Positions 44,394-54,920 of a stretch of DNA of 64,000 nucleotides are shown piece by piece. This DNA is from PALSA-894 sp963828625 (GTDB lineage Bacteria; Pseudomonadota; Alphaproteobacteria; Rhizobiales; Xanthobacteraceae). Both the position numbers and the translations under genes were made by a program. The stretch is from positions 1,065,022 through 1,129,021 of the forward strand of contig CAWHEX010000011.1 of the NCBI GenBank assembly GCA_963828625.1, given 5' to 3'. Position 1 is the stretch's first letter, and each line of letters opens with the position of its first letter. The notes under the pieces are model-generated. The model searched no databases. It saw only the letters and a list, made by a program, of their open reading frames with translations, and was not told where the DNA came from.

Positions 44394-46135
44394 TCAGCGA
44401 ACCCATGCTTGGGCTGCTGATGCTGATGCTCATCGTGGTTGTGATCATGATGGGCTTCGCAACAGCATTCACGCTGATGGGGCTCGGAATCTTCTTCGGC
44501 TACATCGCGTTCTTCAATCCAGCCGAGCACTGGTGGCAGAACCGCGTGTTCGACCTGATGGTTCATCGCACCTACGGGGCGATGACCAATGACGTCCTCA
44601 TCTCGATCCCGTTGTTCGTGCTGATGGGATACGTGATGGAGCGCGGCGCGCTGGTCGACAAGATGTTCTATTCGATTCAGCTCGCATTCCGCCGCGTGCC
44701 GGCCTCGCTCGCGGTCGCGACGCTGATCGTCTGCACGTTCTGGGGCATCGCCTCGGGTCTGGTCGGCGCCGTGGTGGTGCTGATGGGCGTGATCGCGTTC
44801 AACCCGATGCTGCGCGCCGGCTATGATGTGAAGCTCGCGTCCGGCGTCATCACGGCGGGCGGAACGCTTGGCATCCTGATCCCGCCGTCGGTCATGATCA
44901 TCGTCTACGCGGCAGTCGCCGGACAGTCCGTGGTGAAGCTCTATGCGGCTGCGATGTTTCCCGGCTTCTTCCTCGCGCTGCTCTATCTCGTCTACATCGT
45001 CGGCTGGGCGATGATTAATCCGAAGATTGCGCCGGTCCTGCCGGAAGAGCAGACCAGGATACCCGTGCCGCCCTGGATCGTGCGCTTCCAGGAGCTCTAT
45101 TCGCGCAATATGTTCGTCGCGCTGCTCAAGTCGCTGGTCTCGCCATCAAAGGCGAAGGGCCTCGAGATCGATGGCAAGCCGGCGAACTACTGGGCGCTGG
45201 TCCAGAATTTTATCATTTCACTCGTGCCGTTTCTGCTCACCGCCGGCACGCTTGCTCTCGTGTGGTGGTACGTCGTGATCCACCAGCAGGTCACCGCCGC
45301 GGCGGAGATCGAGGGCCTGCAGCCGCTCGGCGGTGCGGTGGCGCCTGCGGCAGTGGCCGCCGACCAGGGGCCGCCGCTCCAGTTCTACATCTGGTTCAGC
45401 GTCATCGCGCTCGTGTGCGCGGCATGGATGACGCGTTCCTACGTCCGCATGACCGGCGATCGTTTCGAGTTGATCAAGCTGCTGACGTCTTCGGTGATGC
45501 CGCTCGGCATCCTCACGGTTTTGGTTCTCGCCGTCATTCTGTTCGGCATCACGACCGCGACCGAGTCGGCCGCGGTCGGCGCCGCGGGTGCTTTCATACT
45601 GGCGTTTCACGCCCGCACCCTCGACTGGAAGCGTACCAAGGAAGCGGTGTTCCTCACCGCGAAGACCACCGCGATGGTGTGCTGGCTCTTCGTCGGCTCG
45701 GCGATCTTCTCGGCTGTGTTCGCGATTCTCGGCGGTCAGGCGCTGATCGAGAAGTGGGTGCTCGCGCTCAACCTCTCGCCGGTCGGCTTCATGATCCTGT
45801 CGCAGGCCATCATCTTCCTGCTCGGCTGGCCGCTGGAGTGGACCGAGATCATCATCATCTTCGTCCCGATCTTCCTGCCGCTGCTCAAGCACTACAGCAT
45901 CGACCCGGTGCTGTGGGGCGTACTGGTGTTCGTCAACCTGCAGGCCGCGTTCCTGTCGCCGCCGGTCGCGATGTCGGCTTTCTATCTCAAGGGCGTCGCG
46001 CCGAAGCACGTCACGCTCAATCAGATATTCGCCGGCATGATGCCCTACATGCTGATCGTGATCTTGTGCATGATCATCATGTATATCTGGCCGGGCATGA
46101 CGCTCTGGCTGCCGAACTATCTTTACGGCAACTGA
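44390..46135 (+). CDS. TRAP large permease DctM, long form, operon 3
   Basis: A 581-residue permease, about 150 residues longer than the usual DctM. Both halves are clear: SIPLFVLMGYVMERGALVDK, LGILIPPSVMIIVYAAVAGQ and LGWPLEWTEIIIIFVPIF. The extra length is a central insert (roughly residues 205-360) with two additional hydrophobic segments and a linker rich in Ala/Pro. This long form goes with TakP-like binding proteins. It is undisturbed. Confidence 0.92.
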   Translation: MISEPMLGLLMLMLIVVVIMMGFATAFTLMGLGIFFGYIAFFNPAEHWWQNRVFDLMVHRTYGAMTNDVLISIPLFVLMGYVMERGALVDKMFYSIQLAFRRVPASLAVATLIVCTFWGIASGLVGAVVVLMGVIAFNPMLRAGYDVKLASGVITAGGTLGILIPPSVMIIVYAAVAGQSVVKLYAAAMFPGFFLALLYLVYIVGWAMINPKIAPVLPEEQTRIPVPPWIVRFQELYSRNMFVALLKSLVSPSKAKGLEIDGKPANYWALVQNFIISLVPFLLTAGTLALVWWYVVIHQQVTAAAEIEGLQPLGGAVAPAAVAADQGPPLQFYIWFSVIALVCAAWMTRSYVRMTGDRFELIKLLTSSVMPLGILTVLVLAVILFGITTATESAAVGAAGAFILAFHARTLDWKRTKEAVFLTAKTTAMVCWLFVGSAIFSAVFAILGGQALIEKWVLALNLSPVGFMILSQAIIFLLGWPLEWTEIIIIFVPIFLPLLKHYSIDPVLWGVLVFVNLQAAFLSPPVAMSAFYLKGVAPKHVTLNQIFAGMMPYMLIVILCMIIMYIWPGMTLWLPNYLYGN

Positions 46136-46192
46136 CACGGCGCTTGCGCCGCTGCGAGTGTCTTCCCACAGCATGTCTTCGATGACGGAGCG

Positions 46193-46600
46193 ATGATGCA
46201 CCGGTGGTTCTGTTGCGTGGTGCTTGCATGCGCGGCGCTGTTCGGAGGCATGGACGTCGCGTTGGCGCAGTCCGCATTCCCGTTCGACCGCGACCTAGTT
46301 CTCGACGCGCGTGCGATGCGCGGCAGCAAGCGCGTGCCGGTGCTGGCGATCGGCGCGGACGGGCGTGCGCAGATCGATCTGTGGTGCAAGCGCGGCGAAG
46401 GGCAGGCGTCGATCGCCGCTAATGCGATAACGATTGTGGTCGGCACGATGAACGATGAGCCGTGCACGGCCGATCGCGTGCAGGCCGATGACGAGATGCT
46501 CGCGGCCCTCGCGGGAGTGACTGGCTGGAGCCAGCGCGGCGATGTTGTCACCCTGAATGGCGGCGCAAAGCCGCTGCGATTCCGTCTGGCAACGAACTAG
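46193..46600 (+). CDS. META-domain (HslJ-like) exported protein
   Basis: A 135-residue protein with a signal peptide (CCVVLACAALFGGMDVALAQ) and a META-like beta domain (DLVLDARAMRGSKRVPVLAI, GTMNDEPCTADRV, residues ~40-130). HslJ relatives are linked to heat-shock or antibiotic tolerance, without a known reaction. ATG codons at 46193 and 46196 are adjacent; either is possible. It lies 57 bases after TRAP operon 3 and may be its last gene. Confidence 0.75.
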   Translation: MMHRWFCCVVLACAALFGGMDVALAQSAFPFDRDLVLDARAMRGSKRVPVLAIGADGRAQIDLWCKRGEGQASIAANAITIVVGTMNDEPCTADRVQADDEMLAALAGVTGWSQRGDVVTLNGGAKPLRFRLATN

Positions 46601-46800
46601 ATTTTCCGCTGCGCTGAGGCTGCTGCACCGCAGTATGTGGATTTCCACGGCGTTTACGGTGCAATTGTACCGTCTGTAGTGGCCGTCTGTTGCACGCGAA
46701 CATCAGCCCGAAACAAACCGCTGCGTGCGGCGTACGGGCGATTGATCCCCCTGCCAGCAAAGCGGGATAAATGGGCAACACGGACTACAGGGGGTCGGCC

Positions 46801-47685
46801 ATGAAACGCGCACTTCTGATCGCAAGCCTTCTCGCCGCTGCCGGCACGCCGGCGCTTGCGGCCGATATTCCCATGAAGGCGCGGCCAATGCCGGCCGCCG
46901 TCGAGGTTTGGAACTGGACGGGCTTCTATATCGGCGGCAACGCCGGCTACAGCTGGGGACGTTCGCGCACGACCGTCGACTACTTCAACCCCGTGACCGG
47001 TGCGCTGATCGTGCCGCCCGCCGGCTCGACCAACAACAGCGACTTCAAGCTCAATGGCGCGATCGCGGGCGGGCAGATCGGCTACAACTGGCAGACCGGA
47101 AACTGGATCTGGGGCCTTGAGGCCGACGCCCAGTGGTCGGGCGAGCGCGGCAGCACCGCGTTCCTCTGCGCGGCGGGCGGTGCGGCCGTTGTCGGCGCGG
47201 TGGTCGGTCCTGGTCCATGCGTTCCCGGCCTGACGTTCCTGCCGCCCGGCCTTGTCGGTACGACGGTCACGCTCGCGCAGCAGATCGAATGGTTCGGCAC
47301 ATTCCGCGCGCGCGTCGGCATGCTGTTCACGCCGTCGGTCCTCGCTTACGTCACCGGCGGACTCGCCTACGGCTCGGTGAAGAGCGATGGCACACTTGCG
47401 ACTGTCAACGCGTTCGGCGCGCCGGTCGGCGCGGCCTTCTCGAGCAAGGAACTGCATGCGGGCTGGACGGTCGGCGGCGGCATCGAGGCGCACCTCGGCG
47501 GCAACTGGACCGGCAAGGTCGAATACCTCTACATGGATCTCGGCACCTTCAATAACACCGTGATCTTCGATGTTCCGCCGACGTCGATCGGTGCGCGCAT
47601 GAACTCGCGCATCACCGACCACATCGCGCGCGTGGGGCTCAACTATCATTTCCCGGTCGCCGGGCCGGTGGTCGCGCGCTACTGA
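46801..47685 (+). CDS. outer membrane beta-barrel protein (Omp25/31-like)
   Basis: A 294-residue outer-membrane protein. It has a signal peptide ending TPALAAD, the Rhizobiales Omp25/31 opening WNWTGFYIGGNAGYSWG, repeated amphipathic strands (GGQIGYNWQTGNWIWGLEAD, GWTVGGGIEAHLGGNWTGKV) and a C-terminal strand RVGLNYHF. Such proteins are abundant eight-stranded barrels. The chosen ATG is 46801, with GGGGGTCGG upstream; an in-frame ATG at 46771 precedes it. A strong terminator follows. Confidence 0.92.
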   Translation: MKRALLIASLLAAAGTPALAADIPMKARPMPAAVEVWNWTGFYIGGNAGYSWGRSRTTVDYFNPVTGALIVPPAGSTNNSDFKLNGAIAGGQIGYNWQTGNWIWGLEADAQWSGERGSTAFLCAAGGAAVVGAVVGPGPCVPGLTFLPPGLVGTTVTLAQQIEWFGTFRARVGMLFTPSVLAYVTGGLAYGSVKSDGTLATVNAFGAPVGAAFSSKELHAGWTVGGGIEAHLGGNWTGKVEYLYMDLGTFNNTVIFDVPPTSIGARMNSRITDHIARVGLNYHFPVAGPVVARY

Positions 47686-47705
47686 TCGCGACGAACGCGC
47701 AAAGC

Positions 47706-47734
47706 AAAACCCCGGGCCGCGACCCGGGGTTTTT
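47706..47734 (+). terminator. intrinsic terminator of the outer membrane protein gene
   Basis: AAAACCCCGGG at 47706-47716 pairs with CCCGGGGTTTT at 47723-47733, loop CCGCGA, running into TTTTTGTTT. It lies 21 bases after the stop of the outer-membrane protein gene. Confidence 0.9.
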
Positions 47735-47751
47735 GTTTGTCTGCCGGAACG

Positions 47752-47779
47752 AAAAAGGGCGCGGCCGAAGCCGCGCCCT
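47752..47779 (-). terminator. intrinsic terminator of groESL
   Basis: On the minus strand AGGGCGCGGC and GCCGCGCCCT pair over ten bases around a TTCG loop (47756-47779) and are followed by a T-run (47752-47756). It lies 27 bases beyond the groEL stop. Confidence 0.88.
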
Positions 47780-47806
47780 CGTTTCTTGTTGCTCTGGAAG
47801 ACGGAC

Positions 47807-49447
<1,641 letters not shown>

Positions 49448-49477
49448 TTGAATTCTACTCCTGCTCTCTCAATTGAA

Positions 49478-49774
49478 TCAGGCGATCACGCCCATGATGT
49501 CGGACTCCTTCATGATCAGGAGATCCTCGCCGTCGAGCTTGACCTCGGTGCCGGACCACTTGCCGAACAGCACGCGGTCGCCGACCTTGAGGTCGATCGG
49601 GATCAGCTTGCCGGCTTCGTCGCGCCCGCCGGGGCCGACGCCGACGATTTCGCCTTCCTGCGGCTTCTCTTTCACGGTGTCCGGAATGATGATGCCGCCC
49701 TTGGTCTTTTCGTCAGCTTCGATGCGGCGGACAACCACGCGGTCATGCAGGGGACGGAACTTGGATTTGGCCAT
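49478..49774 (-). CDS. groES: 10 kDa co-chaperonin GroES
   Basis: A complete 98-residue co-chaperonin: FRPLHDRVVVRRIEADEKTK, the mobile loop with GGIIIPDTVKEKPQEG, and the C-terminal DLLIMKESDIMGVIA. It caps the GroEL ring. GAGG lies upstream of ATG 49774. A CIRCE operator is 80 bases further upstream. The two genes form the classical operon. Confidence 0.98.
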   Translation of the reverse strand: MAKSKFRPLHDRVVVRRIEADEKTKGGIIIPDTVKEKPQEGEIVGVGPGGRDEAGKLIPIDLKVGDRVLFGKWSGTEVKLDGEDLLIMKESDIMGVIA

Positions 49775-49853
49775 GTTTTCCTCTTTGGGCACTCGCTTCG
49801 ACGCGCGCATTATGCTGTCGCGCCGGGACTGAAAGCTGTGTCTGGATAGGCAG

Positions 49854-49879
49854 TTAGCACTCGCTAACACGAGTGCCAG
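49854..49879. promoter_or_regulatory. CIRCE operator (HrcA site) for groESL, 8-base spacer
   Basis: TTAGCACTC at 49854-49862 and GAGTGCCAG at 49871-49879 form the CIRCE inverted repeat to which the heat-shock repressor HrcA binds. The spacer is eight bases here where nine is usual, which may be natural variation or a missing base. The rest of the gap 49880-50154 contains no gene. Confidence 0.85.
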
Positions 49880-50154
49880 CAGCCGTATGGGGAATATGGC
49901 CTCACGCCGCGCCTGTCAAGCCGACGGTCCGTGTCGGATTAACCATACTGGGCTGGCGGGCGAGCGATTTCCTGCGATGCTGCCGCGTTTACGTCTCTTT
50001 ATCGGGTGAGGGATAGGTTAACGGCGAAAGCTGATCGGCCCGATCTGATTCGCGGTTGGGCAGAACCCGGGCGCAGCTGGTGCGTAGCTTGGTGCGGCTT
50101 GTGCCGCGCAAGGGGCGCGCCCAGAGGTGCGCGAAATCGAGGAGGGGTCGCTTG

Positions 50155-50719
50155 ATGTCCGTTTGCTTGCGATCCGTCGCATGCCGCGACGCTGGCCATT
50201 TCGGCGGCCTTGCTGATGTCCGGCTGCGCCTCCCAGCAGATTTCCTGGGGCGGGCTCGGCGGATCGTCGGATCCGCAACCGGCCCCGATGGCGGCCGCGC
50301 CGTTGCCTGCAAGCATTCCGGCACAGGATCTGGTCGGGCGCTGGGGGCTTGCCGCCTACCACAAGGAAGACGACCGCGCCCGCACCGAGGCTGCGGCGCG
50401 CGGCCAGTGCCGCCAGCCTTACAATATCGCGCGCGGTCCGACCGGCGGCGTGATCATGCATCTGCCCGATCAGGCGCAGCCGACCGAGCTGAGCCTCAAG
50501 GGCGGTCCGGACGGCAAGAACTACATCGGGCCTGCCGGAGAACCTGCCGGCGGCCAGCGTGACCGCGAGATCGTCGGGTTCGACGGCCGCGTGCTGGTGA
50601 CGCGCTTTACCGATCCCGAGGTCGCGGGGCGTTACGGTACCAGCGTCTACGTGCGCTGTGGCGCGGAGATCGCACCGGCCCCCAGGAAGAGCGCGCCGAA
50701 GGCCGCCAAGAAGGTCTGA
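50155..50719 (+). CDS. outer-membrane/periplasmic lipoprotein (+1 frameshift in signal)
   Basis: About 187 residues of a lipoprotein with lipobox LLMSGCASQQ, a linker, and a conserved beta-rich domain (VGRWGLAAYHKEDDRARTEA, RGQCRQPYNIARGPTGGVIM). ATG 50155 with GGAGGGG upstream starts MSVCLRSVA but is out of frame with the lipobox; one extra base near 50190-50200 explains it, and the raw length is 3n+1. The family is conserved in Rhizobiales without a known role. Confidence 0.75.
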
Positions 50720-50935
50720 GGCTCCAGTTCGATCTGAACTCCTGTCCTGATCGCGTGCCGCCGGTGTTCGGCCGCGCGATGAAGCGGCTTGCGCGCAAAT
50801 CCGCATAAGTCCCTCGGCCGGGCGGATTTTCCCTCTCAAATCAAAACGGTGCGTTCGCCCCATTCGGGAACGGTGCAGCGCGCCCGGCGCTTATAATGGC
50901 CCGCGCCCGAATCGCCTGCGAAGGACCGATCCCGC

Positions 50936-51580
50936 ATGCTCGGCTGGTTCCACAAGCTGCTGCCGCGCGAAGAGAAATTCTTCGAGCTGTTCGAGCAGCA
51001 TTCCGAAGTCGTGGTGAAGGGCGCCGAAGCGCTGCGCGCGCTGCTCGACGGCGGCGAGGGCGTGCCGCAGCACTACAAGACCATCATGGATCGCGAGCAG
51101 GACGCCGACAACATCACCCGCGAGGTGCTGATCACGGTGCGGCGTACCTTCATCACGCCGTTCGACCGCGGCGACATCAAGGACCTCATCACCTCGATGG
51201 ATAACGCGATCGACCAGATGCAGAAGACCGCCAAGGGCGTGATGCTGTTCGACCAGCGTACCTTCACGCCCTGCATGCGCGAGATGGGCGACGCGATCGT
51301 GAAATGCGCCAACCTCGTGCGCGAGGCGATCCCGCTGCTCAAATCGATCAACACCGAGGCAACGCGGCTTTCCGACATCACGGCGGAAATCTCGGCGCTC
51401 GAAGGCAAGGCGGACGACCTGCACGATTCAGGTCTGCGCGACCTCTATCTCGCGAGCGTGCAGGGCTCCGCGATGACCTTCATCACGGGCAACGAGGTGT
51501 ACGACCATCTTGAAAAGGTGGTCGACCGCTTCGACGACGTCGCGAACCGCATCCACGGCGTGGTCATCGACCACGTTTAA
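50936..51580 (+). CDS. DUF47 (PhoU-like) Pit accessory protein
   Basis: A 214-residue all-helical DUF47/TIGR00153 protein: PREEKFFELFEQHSEVVVKG, FITPFDRGDIKDLITSMDNA and GNEVYDHLEKVVDRFDDVAN. Such proteins are paired with Pit phosphate permeases and probably regulate them. It lies 36 bases before pit. It is undisturbed. Confidence 0.92.
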   Translation: MLGWFHKLLPREEKFFELFEQHSEVVVKGAEALRALLDGGEGVPQHYKTIMDREQDADNITREVLITVRRTFITPFDRGDIKDLITSMDNAIDQMQKTAKGVMLFDQRTFTPCMREMGDAIVKCANLVREAIPLLKSINTEATRLSDITAEISALEGKADDLHDSGLRDLYLASVQGSAMTFITGNEVYDHLEKVVDRFDDVANRIHGVVIDHV

Positions 51581-51616
51581 GCGCAGGACCATGTCCCGGA
51601 AGAACGGAGCGCTTTC

Positions 51617-52628
51617 ATGAGCGCCATTTCGCTCGCGCTGCCGGTGCTCGTCGCGCTGATCGTCATCGCGCTGGTATTCGACTTTCTCAACGGCCTGCAC
51701 GATGCGGCGAACTCGATCGCCACCATCGTGTCGACCCGCGTTCTGCGTCCGCAATACGCGGTGCTTTGGGCGGCGTTCTTCAATTTCATCGCGTTCCTGT
51801 TCTTCGGGCTGCATGTCGCCGAAACGGTCGGCCGCGGCATCGTCGCGGCGACTGTCGCCGACCCGCGCGTGATCTTCGGCGCCCTGATGGGCGCGATCTC
51901 CTGGAACCTGATCACCTGGTACTACGGCATCCCGTCTTCCAGCTCGCACGCGCTGATCGGCGGATTGATCGGCGCGGGCCTCGCCAAGGCCGGCTCTCAG
52001 CGCCATCGTCTGGGAAGGCGTCATCAAGACCGCGCTCGCGATCGTCGGTTCGCCGTTGACGGGCTTCTTCTTCGCGCTGCTGCTGACGCTGATCGTGTCG
52101 TGGACGTTCGTGCGGTTCACGCCCTATGCGGTCGACAGCACCTTCCGCAATCTCCAATTCGTCTCCGCGTCGCTCTATTCGCTCGGCCACGGCGGCAACG
52201 ACGCGCAGAAGACCATGGGCATCATCGCGGTGCTGCTCTATTCGCAGGGCTACCTCGGCGGCGAATTCCACGTGCCGTTCTGGGTGGTGCTCACGTGTCA
52301 GGCCGCGATGGGGCTCGGCACGCTGTTCGGCGGCTGGCGCATCGTCAAGACGATGGGCTCGCGCATCACGCGGCTGACGCCGGTGCAGGGTTTCTCAGCC
52401 GAGACCGGCGGCGCGATGACGCTGTTCATCGCCACCTATTTCGGCATCCCGGTCTCGACCACGCATACGATCACGGGCGCCATCATCGGCGTCGGCGCAG
52501 CGCGGCGTGTCTCCGCGGTGCGCTGGAATGTGACCACCAACATCGTCTTCGCATGGGTCATCACGATGCCGGCCGCGGCGCTGGTCAGCGCGCTGTTCTA
52601 TTGGTCCGTTGGACTGTTCGGCGGCTAG
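51617..52628 (+). CDS. Pit-family inorganic phosphate transporter (+1 frameshift)
   Basis: About 336 residues of a low-affinity phosphate/metal permease. Both inverted-repeat signatures are present: DFLNGLHDAANSIATIVST in the first half and YSLGHGGNDAQKTMGII in the second; IPVSTTHTITGAIIGVGA closes the core. An extra base near 51996 breaks the frame after GLIGAGLAKAG. The raw length is 3n+1. It forms an operon with the DUF47 gene. Confidence 0.92.
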
Positions 52629-52669
52629 CCGCCGCGTGCTAGCCTCGCGGCTCAGGTGATCCCGCCCGC

Positions 52670-53857
52670 ATGCCGTCCTTTCGTGAAGTCATTCTCGGTC
52701 CCTGGCGCGCCGTCGCGGTGCTCGGCCTCACGCAGATTCTCGCCTGGGCCGCGGTCTTCTACCCGCCGGTGCTCACCGTCCCGGCGATTGCCGCCGAGCG
52801 CGGCTTCTCGACCACGTTCGCGATGGGCGGGCTTACCGCGGGCCTGCTCGTCGCGGGTTTCATCGCGCCGACCGTCGGCGGCCTGATCGACCGATACGGC
52901 GGGCATCGCGTGATGCCGTTCGGCTCGCTCGCGGGCGCCGCCGGGCTCGCGGCGCTTACGGTCGCGAGCCATCCGGTCGCCTATCTCGCGGTCTGGATGC
53001 TGCTCGGCGCCGCGATGGCGGCTTCGCTCTATGATCCGGCCTTCGCGACGCTCGGCCGCATCTTCGGCGCGAAGGCGCGCCAGCCGATCACCGTGCTGAC
53101 GCTCGCCGGAGGCTTTGCCTCCACGGTGAGCTGGCCCGCGACGTTCGTGCTGATGAAATACGTCGGCTGGCAGGGGACCTATCTGGTCTATGCGGCGGCG
53201 CTCGCGTTCGTGGCCGCTCCGCTGCATGCCTTCGCGCTGCCGCGCATGCGTGCGAGCACCGATATCCAGCCCGCGCATCCCGATGCGCCGCCTGCGCCGG
53301 CGATCCGCCCGGCAGCCGGCATGGTCTTCCTCCTCGTTCTGGCGGCCTTCTCGGCCTATGCGTTCGTTCCCTCGAGCATGTCCGCGCATCTGCTGGCGAT
53401 CTTTCTGCGCGCGGGGATCGAGCCGCAGCACGTCGTCATGATCGGCATGCTGTTCGGGCCCGCGCAGGTCGCGGCGCGGCTGTGCGAATTCATCTTCGCG
53501 CGCAACGTCCATCCGCTGATGATGGCGCGCTTCGCGGTCGGCATGCTGGTCGCATCGTTCGCGATGCTGGCGCTGTTCGGGTTTTCGACGCCCGCCGCGG
53601 TGGCGTTTGCGATCATGTTCGGCATCGCGAATGGACTGATCACGATTGCGCGCGGTGCGGTGCCGCTCGCGCTGTTCGGCGCGGTGGGTTACGGCCGCAT
53701 CATTGGCCGCATCGCGGGGCCTGCGCTGATCGTCACGGCGGTGGCGCCGGTGGTGATCGCCTTCGTGGCGGAGCGCGCATCCGATCCGGCCGCGCTTGCG
53801 GTCGCGGCGGCTTTCGCCGCTGTCGCCTTCGTCTGCTTTCTGCTGGTCCGGCGCTAG
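52670..53857 (+). CDS. MFS transporter
   Basis: A 395-residue major facilitator with 12 segments. It opens with GLTQILAWAAVFYPPVLTVP and has the motif-A-like loop GLIDRYGGHRVMPFG. It resembles the monocarboxylate-type (YbfB/oxalate-formate) side of the superfamily. The gene is complete. Its stop overlaps the convergent ribF stop by four bases. Substrate unknown. Confidence 0.88.
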   Translation: MPSFREVILGPWRAVAVLGLTQILAWAAVFYPPVLTVPAIAAERGFSTTFAMGGLTAGLLVAGFIAPTVGGLIDRYGGHRVMPFGSLAGAAGLAALTVASHPVAYLAVWMLLGAAMAASLYDPAFATLGRIFGAKARQPITVLTLAGGFASTVSWPATFVLMKYVGWQGTYLVYAAALAFVAAPLHAFALPRMRASTDIQPAHPDAPPAPAIRPAAGMVFLLVLAAFSAYAFVPSSMSAHLLAIFLRAGIEPQHVVMIGMLFGPAQVAARLCEFIFARNVHPLMMARFAVGMLVASFAMLALFGFSTPAAVAFAIMFGIANGLITIARGAVPLALFGAVGYGRIIGRIAGPALIVTAVAPVVIAFVAERASDPAALAVAAAFAAVAFVCFLLVRR

Positions 53858-54840
53858 CCCACGACGGTGCCGAATACCGGAAACGCGCCGGGCGAGCGCG
53901 CCAGCGCCGCACGCGCAAGCCGCGCGTCGTCATCCATGCGGCGCACCAGCGCTTCGACGGAATCGAATTTCAGTTCCGGCCTGATCCAGCCGATGAAGGC
54001 GACGTCGAGCGGTGCGCCATAGAGGTCGTTCGAAAAATCGAAGACGTGCACTTCCAGCAATGGCGGTCCGTTGTCGAAGGTCGGCCGCGTGCCGAAGCTC
54101 GCGACACCGTCGAGGGTCATTCCGCCGATCCCGACGCGCACCGCGTAGATGCCGTGCTTGAGCCCGCAATCCGGATCGAGCGCGATGTTCGCGGTCGGGA
54201 AACCCAGTTCGCGCCCGCGCTGGTCGCCCTTTATCACCGGGCCGGATGCGAACCACGGATAGCCGAGCAGTTCCGCCGCCTCGACCACGCGACCCTCGGC
54301 CAGTGCGGCGCGGATCGAGGACGATGAGACCGGTCGCCCTTCGTCCTCGAGCGGCGGCGCAGTCTCGACGGTGAAGCCGTAGCGCTCGCCCTGTTCGGCA
54401 AGGAAGGCGGGCGAGCCGCCCCGCTCGTGGCCGAAATGGAAATCGAACCCGATGGTCGCGCCCTGGATGCCGAGCCGCCCGACCAGAATGCGCGTGATGA
54501 AATCCTCCGCCGACAACGCCGCGAATGCCGCATCGAAGGTCAGCACCAGCGCGCCCGACAGGCCGGTCGCAGCGAGCAGGCGCAGCTTCGACGTCTCGTC
54601 GGTCAGGCGGAAGACCGGGTCGGACGGGCGCAGGGTCTTGCGCGGATGCGGCTCGAACGTGACGGCGATCGCCGGAGTCCCGAGCGCATCAGCGCGCGCG
54701 ACCGCGGTATCGATGACGGCGCGGTGGCCGCGGTGCACGCCGTCGAAATTCCCGATCGCCGCGACGGCGCCCTTGAACTGGCTGACGCGCGGCGCGTCGT
54801 CGCGAACCACCACGAAGGGTTGCGCGGACGGGCTGGTCAT
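53854..54840 (-). CDS. ribF: bifunctional riboflavin kinase / FAD synthetase RibF
   Basis: A 328-residue two-domain enzyme making FMN and then FAD. The N-terminal adenylyltransferase has GNFDGVHRGHRAVID and the IGFDFHFGHERGGS block; the C-terminal riboflavin kinase has GDQRGRELGFPTANIALD and a VEVH-type beta core (LLEVHVFDFSNDLYG). Full length and undisturbed. ATG 54840 is the only suitable start. Confidence 0.97.
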   Translation of the reverse strand: MTSPSAQPFVVVRDDAPRVSQFKGAVAAIGNFDGVHRGHRAVIDTAVARADALGTPAIAVTFEPHPRKTLRPSDPVFRLTDETSKLRLLAATGLSGALVLTFDAAFAALSAEDFITRILVGRLGIQGATIGFDFHFGHERGGSPAFLAEQGERYGFTVETAPPLEDEGRPVSSSSIRAALAEGRVVEAAELLGYPWFASGPVIKGDQRGRELGFPTANIALDPDCGLKHGIYAVRVGIGGMTLDGVASFGTRPTFDNGPPLLEVHVFDFSNDLYGAPLDVAFIGWIRPELKFDSVEALVRRMDDDARLARAALARSPGAFPVFGTVVG

Positions 54841-54920
54841 CGGGTGTGTGAGGCGGGCGTCATCACGGGGCGCGGCGAACGTGCCGTTGCGGGCGGCTTC
54901 AAGTCAAGGCTGGGCGCGGA

